From Cerioporus squamosus (taxonomy: Eukaryota > Basidiomycota > Agaricomycetes > Polyporales > Polyporaceae): 64,000 bases of DNA. A program made the translations under genes and the position numbers. The stretch lies in NCBI GenBank assembly GCA_022592435.1, contig JABYQS010000003.1, forward strand, positions 310,001 through 374,000, given 5' to 3'. The notes under the pieces were generated by a model. It had not been told where the DNA came from. It saw nothing but the letters and a program-made list of their open reading frames with translations, and did no database searches. Position 1 is the stretch's first letter. Each line of letters starts with the position of its first letter. Below, in pieces: positions 11,235 to 21,997 of the stretch.

Positions 11235-11644
11235 GTTCGATGGTGAGCGCGAGGGCGGGGACGATGAGCGTGAGGTCAAACGCGACGAGCGCGAAGACAG
11301 ACGCGTCGGCCTTGGTTCTGACTCCGACTCAATTCGCCCACTGGTGCTCAAGCGCTTGCGAACCTGTTCGTGCACTCTCCGCCGAACTTGCTCTGTTAAC
11401 GTTCTGTTGCATGGATCTCTTCACGGAGCCGATACTGCTTGTGGTGGAAGCTATACCTCTGTTGTCTGTTTTCTACTCTGTAGACTCTACATGTGTTTTC
11501 TACGGGCTTTCTCGACTGAACGATGAGCGGGCACTGTACTGAGAGGTGAAACGCTGGGCGACATGTACCACCCCGGGGGCAGGGCACGCACACGACGGCA
11601 TCCCCATACATCGTCACTCAGCACTATGCACCAGGCTTGTTCGT
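11235..11644. other. Spacer upstream of the SNRNP40-like gene
   Basis: A 410-bp gap between the SNRNP40-like start and the stop of the gene at 13735-11645, both on the minus strand. It lies on the upstream side of the SNRNP40-like gene and the downstream side of its neighbour. No coding frame is convincing. Confidence 0.5.
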
Positions 11645-13735
11645 TCAATCAAAAGTAACCACCGTCCAATTTCCCTCGTCCACCTCGCAAGTGATATCCA
11701 TCGGTTTACTCGATGTCTGGTCCTGGTTCTGTTTCCGGAAGCGCGAGCGGCGAGGCGCGTTGCCCGAGATCGACCCCAACGGGTTTCGTCGTAGTCGGAG
11801 CGATATGGTGAGCGAGCGCGCTGGAGCCCAGAAGGCCTTGGAGTCGGCCTTGAGGGCGGAGATGTGTGAGTCGATCGGTTCATGTGAGACTGGTGAGTTG
11901 AGGTTCTCCTTTGCAAGGGAGAGTGGCATAGTCGCATCGCAGACTGGCTGCGGCGAAGTGAGCATGCTGTTATCGTGCGCAAGCAATGGGAGGATGTTCT
12001 CCTCGTGAGCCTGCGACGAGGTCCGTTCGTGCTCCTCATCCGGGGAGGAATGAGCGGGGATAATCTCGTCGTCAGCAAGCGGATGGGGTGTTGCAAGGGA
12101 AGGGGTGGTAAGGAGTTCGCTGGAGGAAGGGAAGTGTGATAATCTGGATTGGACAGCAGGGAGATCGTTGGACGGCGAGGACGACGGAGATGAAGATGGC
12201 GACGACGGAGAAGCGGATGTAGACGGTGCCGGCACCGATTTGTTACCCTTCTCTTTGGGCAACTTCGACTTTGTACGGGTATTCCTCTTCGGTGCCCTAA
12301 GAAGTGACTTGTCCACCTTCGTCTTCTCCTCGCGCACCCACTCCGACGACGGCGACTGGAAGATGATGGTCGGGAGGCCCGAAGGAGGCTGACGAACAGC
12401 CTCTTCTCTCTCTTCTCTCTTCACTGCGGCAGCAGAGGGCGACGGCGGCGGCTGGAAGACGTCCAGAGCCTTCTTAAGCTGCGCCGCCTCTGCGTCACGC
12501 ACGTCCAACTCCCACCGGAGCCCATCGACCTCGGCAAGACGAACCTGAGCGAAGGCCCAGAGCCGGCTGACCTCCGCGTTCCGGCGGTGAATCTTGTCGT
12601 TGGCGTGGTCGACGATCTTGTGGAGTGCCTGCTCCCCGTGGTCGACTTGTTCGCGCAGTTCGTCGATCTCTTGGTTGGCCAGCGCGGTCTCGGCCTCTTG
12701 CTCTGCAAGTTGGGCGGCGATGGAGGCGACTGTAGCTTCTCTCTCCGATAGCTGGGTGGTGAGGGAGGCGACTTGGGCCTTCGCGATAGTCAAGTCCGCC
12801 CTCAAGGATACCATGGTTTTCTGCGTAAGAGGCGTCAAACAGTGAAAGGCAATTCGAAGGATAGGAGTGCGCACCGCCGTCTCAGCGGAACCAGCCCGAG
12901 CACGACTCTCTGAATCCCGCAGAGCTTCGAGCTCGTCCACGAGCTCGCCGAGTTCCTGCTCCTTCTCGCACAGCTGCTTCTCCTCGTCCTGCAAGCTGCG
13001 CTCCTTCTCCATCAACAACTCCTTCGCGGCCTCAAGCTCGCTCTGCAGGTCCCCGATAGTCTCCACCAAAGCCGGGACCCGCTTGGCGTCCTGCGCGAGA
13101 AGCTTGTTCTCCTCCAGCTCGCTCTTCGTCTCCGCGAGTTCGTGCTCCTTCCTCGTGAGCTCCTCCGTCTTCTCGGCCAGCTCGAGGGCCATTGACACCA
13201 TCTTATTCTGGGCGTCGTGAAGTCGCACGGCGGATTGGGACGAGCAACATTGTGCCTCCTCCGCTCGGTGCTCGGCGACGGGAATGAGCACCGCCAGCTT
13301 CTCGTTCTCCGCCCGGGGTACTTCAGCACTGACAGCGATGTCGGTGGTCTTGGCGGCTTGCTGGACAAGAAGCGCTTCGAACTGCGGCTCTCCGACGAGC
13401 AGACGGGTGATGGCCTTGTACGCGTCGGCGAGAAGGGCCGGCGTGTCTTCCGGAAGGAGGGCCAGCCACCAGGGAGCGCTTGCTACTAGTACCACAAGGG
13501 TCAGCATGTCCAGACGCGAAGCCAGCATCCATAGCCAGAAGACGGCGATCGAGAGGAAGCCCCAAGACGTCAGAGCTTCGTAGATCGACATGGGGTTGGC
13601 GAACGGGAGGAGCAAGGAGATTGGTGGGCTGAGGGCTCGGCCGGCGAGATGGGCGAACGTAGAGAGGAACCCCAGGTTGCCACTGAGGCTCTTCTGGAGA
13701 GCATAGGTAGTCGCAGAAGTCTTGGAGCTAGCCAT
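11645..13735 (-). CDS. Coiled-coil membrane protein (unrecognised)
   Basis: Two exons (12875-13735 and 11645-12820) around a 54-nt intron give 679 codons (678 aa). Near residues 30-95 there are two hydrophobic stretches (LTSWGFLSIAVFWLWMLAS and MLTLVVLVASAPWWLALL), probably a membrane hairpin. Residues about 140-480 are a long heptad-rich coiled coil full of Glu, Lys and Leu (LAEKTEELTRKEHELAETK, EKEQELGELVDELEALRDS). The C-terminus is Ser/Pro-rich low complexity. The layout suggests a membrane-anchored tether or scaffold, but I do not recognise a family. The start at 13735 (MASSKTS) is the first plausible one; the frame is open further upstream. The intron length is a multiple of three with no stop, so retention would only insert 18 residues. 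Confidence 0.75.
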   Translation of the reverse strand: MASSKTSATTYALQKSLSGNLGFLSTFAHLAGRALSPPISLLLPFANPMSIYEALTSWGFLSIAVFWLWMLASRLDMLTLVVLVASAPWWLALLPEDTPALLADAYKAITRLLVGEPQFEALLVQQAAKTTDIAVSAEVPRAENEKLAVLIPVAEHRAEEAQCCSSQSAVRLHDAQNKMVSMALELAEKTEELTRKEHELAETKSELEENKLLAQDAKRVPALVETIGDLQSELEAAKELLMEKERSLQDEEKQLCEKEQELGELVDELEALRDSESRARAGSAETAVRTPILRIAFHCLTPLTQKTMVSLRADLTIAKAQVASLTTQLSEREATVASIAAQLAEQEAETALANQEIDELREQVDHGEQALHKIVDHANDKIHRRNAEVSRLWAFAQVRLAEVDGLRWELDVRDAEAAQLKKALDVFQPPPSPSAAAVKREEREEAVRQPPSGLPTIIFQSPSSEWVREEKTKVDKSLLRAPKRNTRTKSKLPKEKGNKSVPAPSTSASPSSPSSSPSSSPSNDLPAVQSRLSHFPSSSELLTTPSLATPHPLADDEIIPAHSSPDEEHERTSSQAHEENILPLLAHDNSMLTSPQPVCDATMPLSLAKENLNSPVSHEPIDSHISALKADSKAFWAPARSLTISLRLRRNPLGSISGNAPRRSRFRKQNQDQTSSKPMDITCEVDEGNWTVVTFD

Positions 13736-14033
13736 GATGTCAATCAACCAGTGATATGCGCGAAAGTGCAAGATGGTGGTGGGAGGGGGCCAGAACGAAG
13801 GAATAACTTCCACCTTATGAGGGGCGGAGGCTGGCATGAGGAGACAGGCCGAACTACAACGCTCACATGTTCGTGGTTGGATACGAGCCTGATTTGGTAT
13901 CCCAACCGTCGGACCCAAGTCGACCTCACAGGGGATGTCTTGGAAACGAACCATGCTGATATTGCTACAAGATGAACGCAGGTGGTGATACAGGTGGTAT
14001 ATGATACAAGGTTTGTGGACGAACCAAGCGAGT

Positions 14034-15200
14034 CTACGGGTGCTCCAAGAGGTAGCCGCCTTCGATCGCCACAGTCTAGAATGCAACGAGTAAGTATGCT
14101 AAATGCCGAACAGGCATCGGCCAAGACTTACCTGACCGTAGGCGTACTCGTTACAAGCAAGGAACAGCGCCAACTGCGCCATATCCTCCTCGCGTCCAGG
14201 GCGTCCAGCGGGAATGCCCTTCTTCTCGCCATAATCAGGCGGAACCTCCATCGCGGACTTGTTCTTCTCGTCAGACTCGCCCACTAGAAAGATGTCAGCT
14301 ATCATGTAGGCAGTTGAGAGCGTGCCTGAGAAACACACCCGTCATCTCGCTCGGGAAGATACCAGGAGCGATGTTGTTGACGCGCACTTTGACTCCGGGA
14401 CGACGGAACTCCTGTGCAAGGAGCTGGCTGAGTTGGATGGTGGCGGCCTTCGACACGTTGTACTTGAAGTGGTGTTGGGAAGTGCGCGTGATGCCTGACA
14501 TGGACGAGATGTTGATTACTGTACCAGTGTGACCGTCGCGGGCGGCCGCAGAGAGGAGAGGGAGGAAGGCAGCGGATGTGAAGAAGTAGCTGGGTATATG
14601 CGCATTAATACAGACGAAGAAACATCACTTGTGTGCTGTGACTCACCCAATGACGTTCGTGCGGTAGACTTCCTCCCAGTCGGAGAGGTTCTCGTTCCAG
14701 AGCTGCTCCTTGAGCGCGTTCGCGCTCTCGTCGCCCTTCTCGACGGTGGAGGTGCCCTTGCTGACACCGGCGTTATTCACGAGGACATCGACGCGCTTCT
14801 CGTGTTTGGCAATTGTGTTCACAAGGTTCTCAATCGAGGCCTTATCTGTGCAGTCCGCGGGAACGGGAATGATCTGACCGCGAGGGTTGAGCAGGTTTTT
14901 GCCCCATGTCTTCGCGGCGGTCTCGAGAACTTCTGGGCGGCGTCCGGTAATATACACACGGGCACCATTGTTTGCGAAGGCTTGTGTGATCATGAGGCCG
15001 ATACCGGTGCCGCCGCCGGTGACGACAACGACCCAGTCCTCGACGTTGAAGAGGCGAGAAGTGCCGAACTTCGCGTTTTCGTTGTTGGAGGACATGCTTT
15101 GGCGTACGACAGTGGTGTAGAGAGTGCGAGAGGGTCTGAAGGTAGAGCGGGATGCAGCGGCTACGGGTTGTCTAAGTGCAGAACGGAAGAGGGAGAACAT
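14034..15200 (-). CDS. Short-chain dehydrogenase/reductase, probably mitochondrial
   Basis: Four exons, reading leftwards: 14647-15200, 14339-14589, 14132-14283 and 14034-14075, giving 333 codons (332 aa). It has the classical SDR signature: NAD(P)-binding TGGGTGIG (residues 61-68), NNAG (142-145), active-site Ser near 213 in INISSMSG, and YNVSK with Tyr228 and Lys232. The first 35 residues are Arg/Ser-rich with no acidic residue (MFSLFRSALRQPVAAASRST), consistent with a mitochondrial presequence. An internal ATG (MSSNNENAKF) would give a cytosolic form. The fold and cofactor are secure. The substrate is not predictable; 3-oxoacyl reductase-like enzymes are one possibility. Confidence 0.88.
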
Positions 15201-15225
15201 GGTCGACTGAGGTGGACGGCGAGGG

Positions 15226-15232
15226 CTTTATA
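15226..15232 (-). promoter_or_regulatory. TATA box of the short-chain dehydrogenase gene
   Basis: TATAAAG on the minus strand, only 26-32 bp upstream of the ATG at 15200. At normal TATA-to-start spacing, transcripts would begin at or just inside the first ATG. Confidence 0.4.
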
Positions 15233-15662
15233 GCAGACATGTCGATGGCGTCGGGAGTTCGAGAACAGAGGCTGGTGGTCACTTGTGTCGTCAGTACTAG
15301 TGACGTACCCTGAGCCATCAACTTAACCCGGTGGAGTCTCCAAGAACCACTCGCGCCCACAACGTGACCGCGTCCTCGGTCACACCATCTCGCCTTCTCA
15401 CGCGCAGAGCACGGCCAGGCAGTCGGTGGGATGACAGTGTTTGGACGATAGACGCCGCCGAAACAGTCAACAGAGACGCTGGTCTCATGGCGCTGCAGGC
15501 TGCACACACTCCACATTCGGACGCCATCTGAACACAGCCTGGGCGGGTGGGTCCGCCGACGAGCCTGTGGACTAAGCGTTTGAACACTGATACACAGACC
15601 ACTATTCACATCACATAGCCTGGGCAAGACACGCAGACAACACATCCGATGCGAGATCAGGA
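15233..15662. other. Spacer between eIF3b stop and dehydrogenase promoter
   Basis: About 430 bp between two genes that both point left. It contains the distal promoter of the dehydrogenase gene and the 3' end of eIF3b. I see no gene in it. Confidence 0.5.
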
Positions 15663-18224
15663 TCACTCGACGACCTCTTCCTCGATCTGCTCGATAACCT
15701 CGTCGACCCAGACCTCGATCTCCTCCTTCTCCTCCTCCTGCGCCGCCTTGTCCTGCGTCGGCTCGACCTTCTTCCCGCGCTTCCTCGCCTCCTCCGCGAC
15801 CTCCTCCTTGCAGCGCAGCCGCCACGCGTTCCACTCGTCGACAAGGCGCTTGCGATGCGCGATGAGCTCCGCGCTCACGTTGCTCTCCTCCGCCGCGTCC
15901 TCCTCGTCGAACACCCGGCTGTACTCCTTGAGGTTGCGCCGGATCTGCTTCTGCTTCTCCTTCGAGAGCAAAGACGGTGGGCGCGGTCGCCAGAGGAACT
16001 GCTTGAAGCGATCCAGGATGTGCTTCTCGAGCTCTTGTCCACGGAAGTCCCATATCGCATAACCGTTCTCCAACTGCAAAATCGCCCTCAGTCAGCACTC
16101 ATCGCCGCCAGATGAAGAGGTACTTACCGTATGCCTCCACGCACTGGCGCTCGTAGCAAGGTATCGGCCACTGGGGTCCCACTCGGCATCCGTGAGGGCA
16201 TAGTGATCCGCCGTGCCCAGGTGCTGGATGCCGCTGCCCCAGGGTGCACCGTCGCGGCGGGTCTCGTCGGTCAAGAAGTCGAGGTCCCAGAACTCCAGCT
16301 CCGACTTGCTCGACGAACCGACCGTAGCAAGCACCACATGCCGGCCGCGCGGCGACCACCGAACGGTGTTGCTCGTCCGCGCGGGGAGGGTCTTGAGCAG
16401 CCTGAAGTCGCCCTTGCTGCGGTCGTGCTGGTAGAAGCTGACGTCGGTCTTGATGGTGATACCAGGACCCGGGTTGCCAAGGTTGGGATCGCTGCTCGAA
16501 ACAAGCGCGAACCGCTCGCCCTTGGGCTCCCACGAGAAGTCGGTCACGGTGTCCTTCAGCTCGACGACCTCGACCGGGAAGTCCTTCTCCCGTACACGGA
16601 AGATCTCCAGGTTACAGAAGATGGACTTCTTCGTTTTTGTGTGACGATCGACCTTGACGCAAAGGAAATCGCCCTGGTTCTGCCAGTACAGCTTACACTA
16701 GAGAAGCGACGTGATGAGCAGTTCATCCCAGAACACCGGCGAAAACAACGTACCTCGGTGACGTTGAACAAGTTCTTCTGCCGCAGCGTCTCTCGACTCG
16801 GGAAGTTCATCAGCGACACACGGGCCGGTTGGTTCTGAACCTCAGGAGTCCAGTACGCGATCATGTTCTCCCTGGCCTTCTTCGTCGACGCTTTGGCGGC
16901 GGCGCCGTTGGCGGTCACCTTGTTCTCAGGCTCGTCGCGGTCCTTGTCACCCAGCGGCCGCCACTCAAAGTCGACCACACCTTCAATCTTGATGCTCTTC
17001 TTGCCCTGAAGACCCATGCCCGGCAGCTCGTACACGCTGATCTGCTGACCAGGCGTGACACGCGCAACGAACTTGTCATCGGGACTCCACTTGAGCGTCG
17101 GCCACTGCATCTGCTTCTTCGCCTCGTCGCCCTCGGGGTACACGCTCGGGAACGTACGGAGGAGGTTACCCGTCTTAATGTCCCAGACGGCGACGTTGTT
17201 GCCCTCATCCTCGGGCGAGAAGTACTGCGGGCCCTGCTCCGCGCCCTCACGCACGACGATGGGATCGTACGACCAGGTGACGAGGTATTGCTCGTTCGGC
17301 GAGAAGTCGATGAGCTTCACGAGCGGGTGCGCGAACCGCTGGTGTGGGTCCCAGGACGGACCACCCCACAGACGCACACCTTGCCGGTGGAGGGTCGCCA
17401 TATACGTGCCCATGGGTGACCAGGAGACGTATAGATCCGTCCAATTCTACGCAATTGGGATGAGGGTGATATGAATGACGCAGAAGACATACTCACGGTT
17501 TTGCTGTATGCCACCTCGCACTGCGAAGGCTTGCCGTGCCAATGAACCTCGACCTCGTCTCCGCGGTAGGTAGCATACTGGTCACGACCTTGAGGGTCGC
17601 CGAGCCAAGCGCGCAGATGTTCCTGCAACCACCGTTTACTCCATGCTCCGCCGGCATCGACAGTCAAAGAAGAGACGTACCTTGGGCTTGTACTCTTCCG
17701 GCTCCGGCTCTACATACGTCTCATCCATGTTGAGGTAGCGCTCGAAGTCGGTGAAGCGGTTAATAAGGAAAGTGTGCTTTGCATCGAACGGATGTCCGTT
17801 CATCGTAACCAGTGCGCGGGAGGCGTCGTCGGCATTCTTGAACTCCATGAAGATATAACTTCATCCATGACAGTTAGCCTTCACTGAGCCCGCAGGCCAA
17901 ACCACAGGACCGCGCACCCTTTGCTCTTCCCGTTCGCATCGTTCCACGGCACCGTCATGTTCTCCGGCTTGATAGGGCATCCCTTGCGAGTGAAGTCTTT
18001 GGCAATCTTCTGGAGCAGCTTCTCAAGCTTGGACTTGTCGATTACGGGCACGCCGTCGACAATGAGGATGTTGTCGAATCCTTCATCGTACTCGACCTGA
18101 TATCTACGCGAGAGCTCTGAGTTTTCGTTAATGTCATCAGGATCGGACAGACATACTTTGCCTCAATGTCAGAGTAGTCAATATCTTCGTCGTCGTAGAC
18201 CCCGTTCACGCCGTTGGGAGCCAT
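15663..18224 (-). CDS. Translation initiation factor eIF3 subunit b (Prt1)
   Basis: Seven exons, reading leftwards: 18157-18224, 17918-18103, 17681-17858, 17497-17622, 16754-17446, 16128-16697 and 15663-16073, giving 744 codons (743 aa), the usual size. Near the N-terminus is an RRM ([40 protein letters not shown]). A beta-propeller follows ([41 protein letters not shown]-type blades) with the family phrases [17 protein letters not shown] and [20 protein letters not shown]. The C-terminus is the helical, charged tail ([23 protein letters not shown]) ending in an acidic run. eIF3b scaffolds eIF3 on the 40S ribosome in the cytoplasm. All six introns are 50-59 nt GT-AG. Confidence 0.95.
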
Positions 18225-18879
18225 GGTGTAGGTGTCCAGAACGTCGGGAGGATGAGGGAAAAATTGGTCTCGGGACGAAGTCAGGCAAACCCTCCCCTAG
18301 GGTTAGAGCCATTCTGAGCCATTCGGCGTCTAAGCTCTGATTCTGGGCGGCTGCAAAGCTTCGAGTTACCTTCGACTCTGAGCCTCTGTCGTGGTGCGGC
18401 GAACCGAAGTACTCTCAGCAAACATGCCTGGTTCATTAGTGTCATTGTATGGAGAGGGGGGATAGGGCCCTTGAGACAGCAGATACTACCGACATGCAAC
18501 AGGAACTGCGGATAGACAAAACGAGAAAACTGAGATACGGGCTTCGCGATTCGTGTGGACGATTCAGAGTATCATGACGATAAACGTTCGGAGACTAACT
18601 GAGAGATGTGGGACGGAGGCAGATGCGATGCGTACGGTGGATGTAGTATAACAGATCCGCATGCTAACGTAGAACGTGATCGAAAGGACAGAAGGCGACA
18701 AATGGACTGATAGCGTCATAAGAACGTAAGGTGACATTCGATAGCCATAGGGATGTGGACAATTACGAAAAGAATTGAACGACTTAACAAAGCTAGAAAG
18801 AGGGAGAGGAGTAGTTGTTGCGACGGTATGTACGTGGTAACGTGCGATGTTGACTTGACGTGCGGCGAGCGATCTGTAT
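18225..18879. other. Spacer upstream of eIF3b
   Basis: A 655-bp gap that contains the eIF3b promoter and the 3' region of the RNA-binding protein gene further right. No coding frame is convincing and no TATA box stands out near the eIF3b ATG. Confidence 0.5.
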
Positions 18880-21800
18880 TTACGCGTTCTCGTGTTCATC
18901 CAGGGAGAGGCTGGCAAGCGTTCCGTTCAAGTCACGGACGGCTTCTGAGTCTGGAGCCGCCGCAGAGAAGTCCTCCTTATGCGACGCCCGACGAGTAGGT
19001 TCTGGCCTTGCGATGGGAGCCTCCTGGCGGCTGGACGTCCTGGTCGGCTGGAAGGCAGCGGGAACTGGTGCATCGCCCAAGAAGGATGTGAAGCGTTGGG
19101 AGACGTTTGACGAGCGTGCGGCTTGGATGGACGTAGGCGAGACCTTCCCGCTGGCACTCGCGACCTTATCATCTTGACCGGTGTACCATGGGGTGTACGA
19201 CTTCGCCCCATGAGGCACGTTCTGCCCAGGTGCCACGGATGCATCACTGTTTGCACGGTCACCAAGATAGCTGGGGTCGGGGGAGAAGGGGGAAAAGTTC
19301 GAAGACGTCGCAGAGTTGTTGGTCTGGCGTGGAGCGAAGATAGGAGAAGCGAATGCGTTAAACGACGCCATGCGATCGCCATCGACGTCGTTGAGCAGAG
19401 CAGCTGCAATCTGACGCTCGTTACTCACATTCTCCAGACCACCACTAGCGGGACCACCACCGCTCGCTAGAAGGTTTGTCAGACCAAACTTCTCCAGAAG
19501 CTGCAGCGCTTGCTCAGGAGTGAGAGGAGGCTGCTGCTGCTGCTGGCTCTGTGTTTGTATGCCCTGAACCTGTAGCGGGGCCGGCTGCGGCTGCGACTGG
19601 TATTGCGACTGGAAGGCTGCCGCCTGTGCCGCTTGTGCGGCCGCCTGAGCTGCTTTGTCTGCAACATGTCAAGTCAGTGTAAGAAGAGCCATGCTGTGAC
19701 CGAATAACGCACACTGACTACGCCCCCAGCTCAACCTAATTCTGCTCCCACCAATAGGGAAGCCCTGCATCTTCTCGATCGCGCGCTCGGCATCAGGCTT
19801 GCGCACGAATTGCACGAACCCACAATGCTTCCCAACCGGAACCTTGACCTGGAAAGTGGGCGCAGATTGAGCATCTATTACGCGAGAGGAAAGAGGAATA
19901 CAAACATAGTGAATCTCGCCAAACGGTGCGAAGAATGTCCGCAGGGTGTCCTCTGAGATTAGCGGCGATAGGCCCCCAACAAACACCGTGGTGTTGTATG
20001 GGTCCGACGACGTCAACTGTTCACCGTTGGGACCGATCAAGTTCGACAAGATCGCACGTGCTTGAGCATGGTGCTTCCACGACTCTTCTGAGAGATTGTA
20101 GCGCTGTGCCATGAGCTGATCGGGGGTCTGATGGGCAAAGGGCGCAGTGATTGAGGGCACGTTGGCGTTGTTCGACGGAGTGGAAGACGTGGTGCCATTG
20201 GAGCCCGCATATTGGCCAGACTTCAGCGCGTCATCGGACGTCGTCGACGCTAGTGTGGATGATGACGCTGCACTCGGCCCCGAACTCAGCGAGGGCGCAG
20301 ACATTGATGACGAGGAGCCGGAGTTAGACACTGCACTGTTAAGCGAGGTATTGGACGACGATGATGCGGCCACGCCAGCAAGGGGTGCTGAAACACTCTT
20401 CGCTTGAGCAGCACCTCCTCCCGACGCTGTGTGAGAGGCCGCGATATCCTGCGGTGCATGGACCGGGCCAGAGTGCATCATAGGAGCGAAAGGCACCTGC
20501 GAAAAGTCGATGCCAGCCATGCCGGGCGCCGGTTTGAACTTGGCCGTGGCCGGAGAGATGCGCACTATGCGCATATAGTCAGCTCGTGAGCGCTACTAAG
20601 TGAACAATAGGAAAACGTACTAGGTCGTGAGAGGCAGTAGAGACCATGCATCTCAATGAGCGCACGCTGCTGGTCCGCCTCGTCAGTGAACCTGATGGAG
20701 CGGTTAGACGTTAGGTCCGAAGGAGCGCATATAGCCACCAAACCACGCACCTCACGAAGCCATAACCACGAGAGACCCCGGTGACCGGGTCGAGCATGAT
20801 CTTCGCGCTCTTGCAGCTGAGGAATGGGCGAATGAAGCGTGGCTCACGGTCATTGCGGAGACCGAGGACAGGGTTGCGGAAGACGGCGACCAAGTCAGAG
20901 TTCGACACCTCCGGGGCGAGGTCACCAACGAATATGCTGTATTCCTTAGGATACTGGGGGTTCTGGACGCCGGGGATGGAGATGGTCTGGCCCGGCATGC
21001 TCGGCGGCAAAGGTGCAGACGGTACGGAGGATGCCCAATTGAGCGAGAACGGCTTCGACGAGTTCGGCATGATGAGGGGTGCGGTGTTGCTGTTCACCTG
21101 AGACAAGACAGAGGCCGCCTGCGCCTGCGTGGGGAACGTCAAGAAGCAATAGCCGGGGTTGTTGGCCTGTTGACCGGTGATGGGATCGGGGGCAGGACGA
21201 GGGACCTTGATGCTCACAGGGTCCCAGCCCATGAGGCTGCAGACTTGCTTGGCGTACTCTTCGTCCATCCAGGGCTCGAGTTCGCCCCACCAGAGGGTCG
21301 TGCGAGGGGAAGGTGTGGGGGCGTTGGGAGAGGGGAGGGACTGGGGTTGCGCGGGCGGGACCTGCACGGACAGCGGGCTGGACGACTGCTGCGGGTGAGG
21401 ACGATGGTTGAAGAAGGCGTCGCGGTTGTCGCGGTCGGGGAAGGGAGGGGTGGAGGGGAGGAGAGGGGAGGAGTAGAGCTCTGGGAGGCCGCGCGAGGGA
21501 GAAGGGCGATGGTGCTGGTTAAGAACCAAGGGCGGCACCGCGGACGGTTGGACTTGTGAAGGGACAGGGCCGTTCCCTTCCCCGGACGGCCTGCCCGTGT
21601 TCGGTGCCCCCGCGAACGTCGCCGGCTTCTGGTTCCAGTTCCCCGCCGCGCCGCCGCCGATGCCCTGGCCCGAACTGAGCATCCTCGGCGCGACGAAGGA
21701 CGAGAAGCCGGGCCCGGACATGGTCTGTGCCGCCAGCTGTCGGCGATCGGCGGTGAAGGGTGCGGGAGGTGGTGATGCACCGTACGAGGAATTGTAGAAC

Positions 21801-21997
21801 GTCCCCGACCCGAACTCCTGTGCCCCGTAGTCCCGTCCGGCAGGCCCGCCCTCGCGCAGGCCGCCGTCCCTGGGCATGTAGTCCCGCATGAGTGGGCCAT
21901 AGTCCTGCCCGCCCGCGCCGTGAGCGTGTTCGCCGCTGCTCCGGCCCTCGAACGCGGCGTGCTCGTAGTCCTGGACGTGTGCTTCGGGGCGTGACAT
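18880..21997 (-). CDS. Nam8/Csx1-type RNA-binding protein with three RRMs
   Basis: Five exons, reading leftwards: 20751-21997, 20621-20691, 19906-20564, 19713-19848 and 18880-19658, giving 964 codons (963 aa). A disordered Gly/Pro/Ser N-terminus of about 230 residues precedes RRM1 (about 233-320, TLWWGELEPWMDEEYAKQV), RRM2 (about 353-440, YSIFVGDLAPEVSNSDLVAVF with RGYGFVRF) and RRM3 (about 633-706, TTVFVGGLSPLISEDTLRTFF with HCGFVQF and ending LSWGRSQ). A short poly-Gln run and a Ser/Pro-rich tail follow. The order and the WWGELEPWMDEEY block match yeast Nam8/Ngr1 and fission yeast Csx1, which act in U1 snRNP-assisted splicing or mRNA stability. I cannot tell which role applies. The start MSRPEAH was chosen over an in-frame upstream ATG because it begins the low-complexity N-terminus. 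Confidence 0.88.

Noticed and set aside
19420..19440. GTGAGT donor-like site in the last exon of the RRM gene
   Set aside because: Reading through keeps the frame open to the stop and the exon sum is an exact multiple of three, so it was not treated as an intron.
20800..20870. Unspliced intron in RRM2 of the Nam8-like protein (extra segment NPVLGLRNDREPRFIRPFLS)
   Set aside because: No good donor and acceptor flank the segment, and I believe this insert is found in other basidiomycete members, so it was kept as coding.
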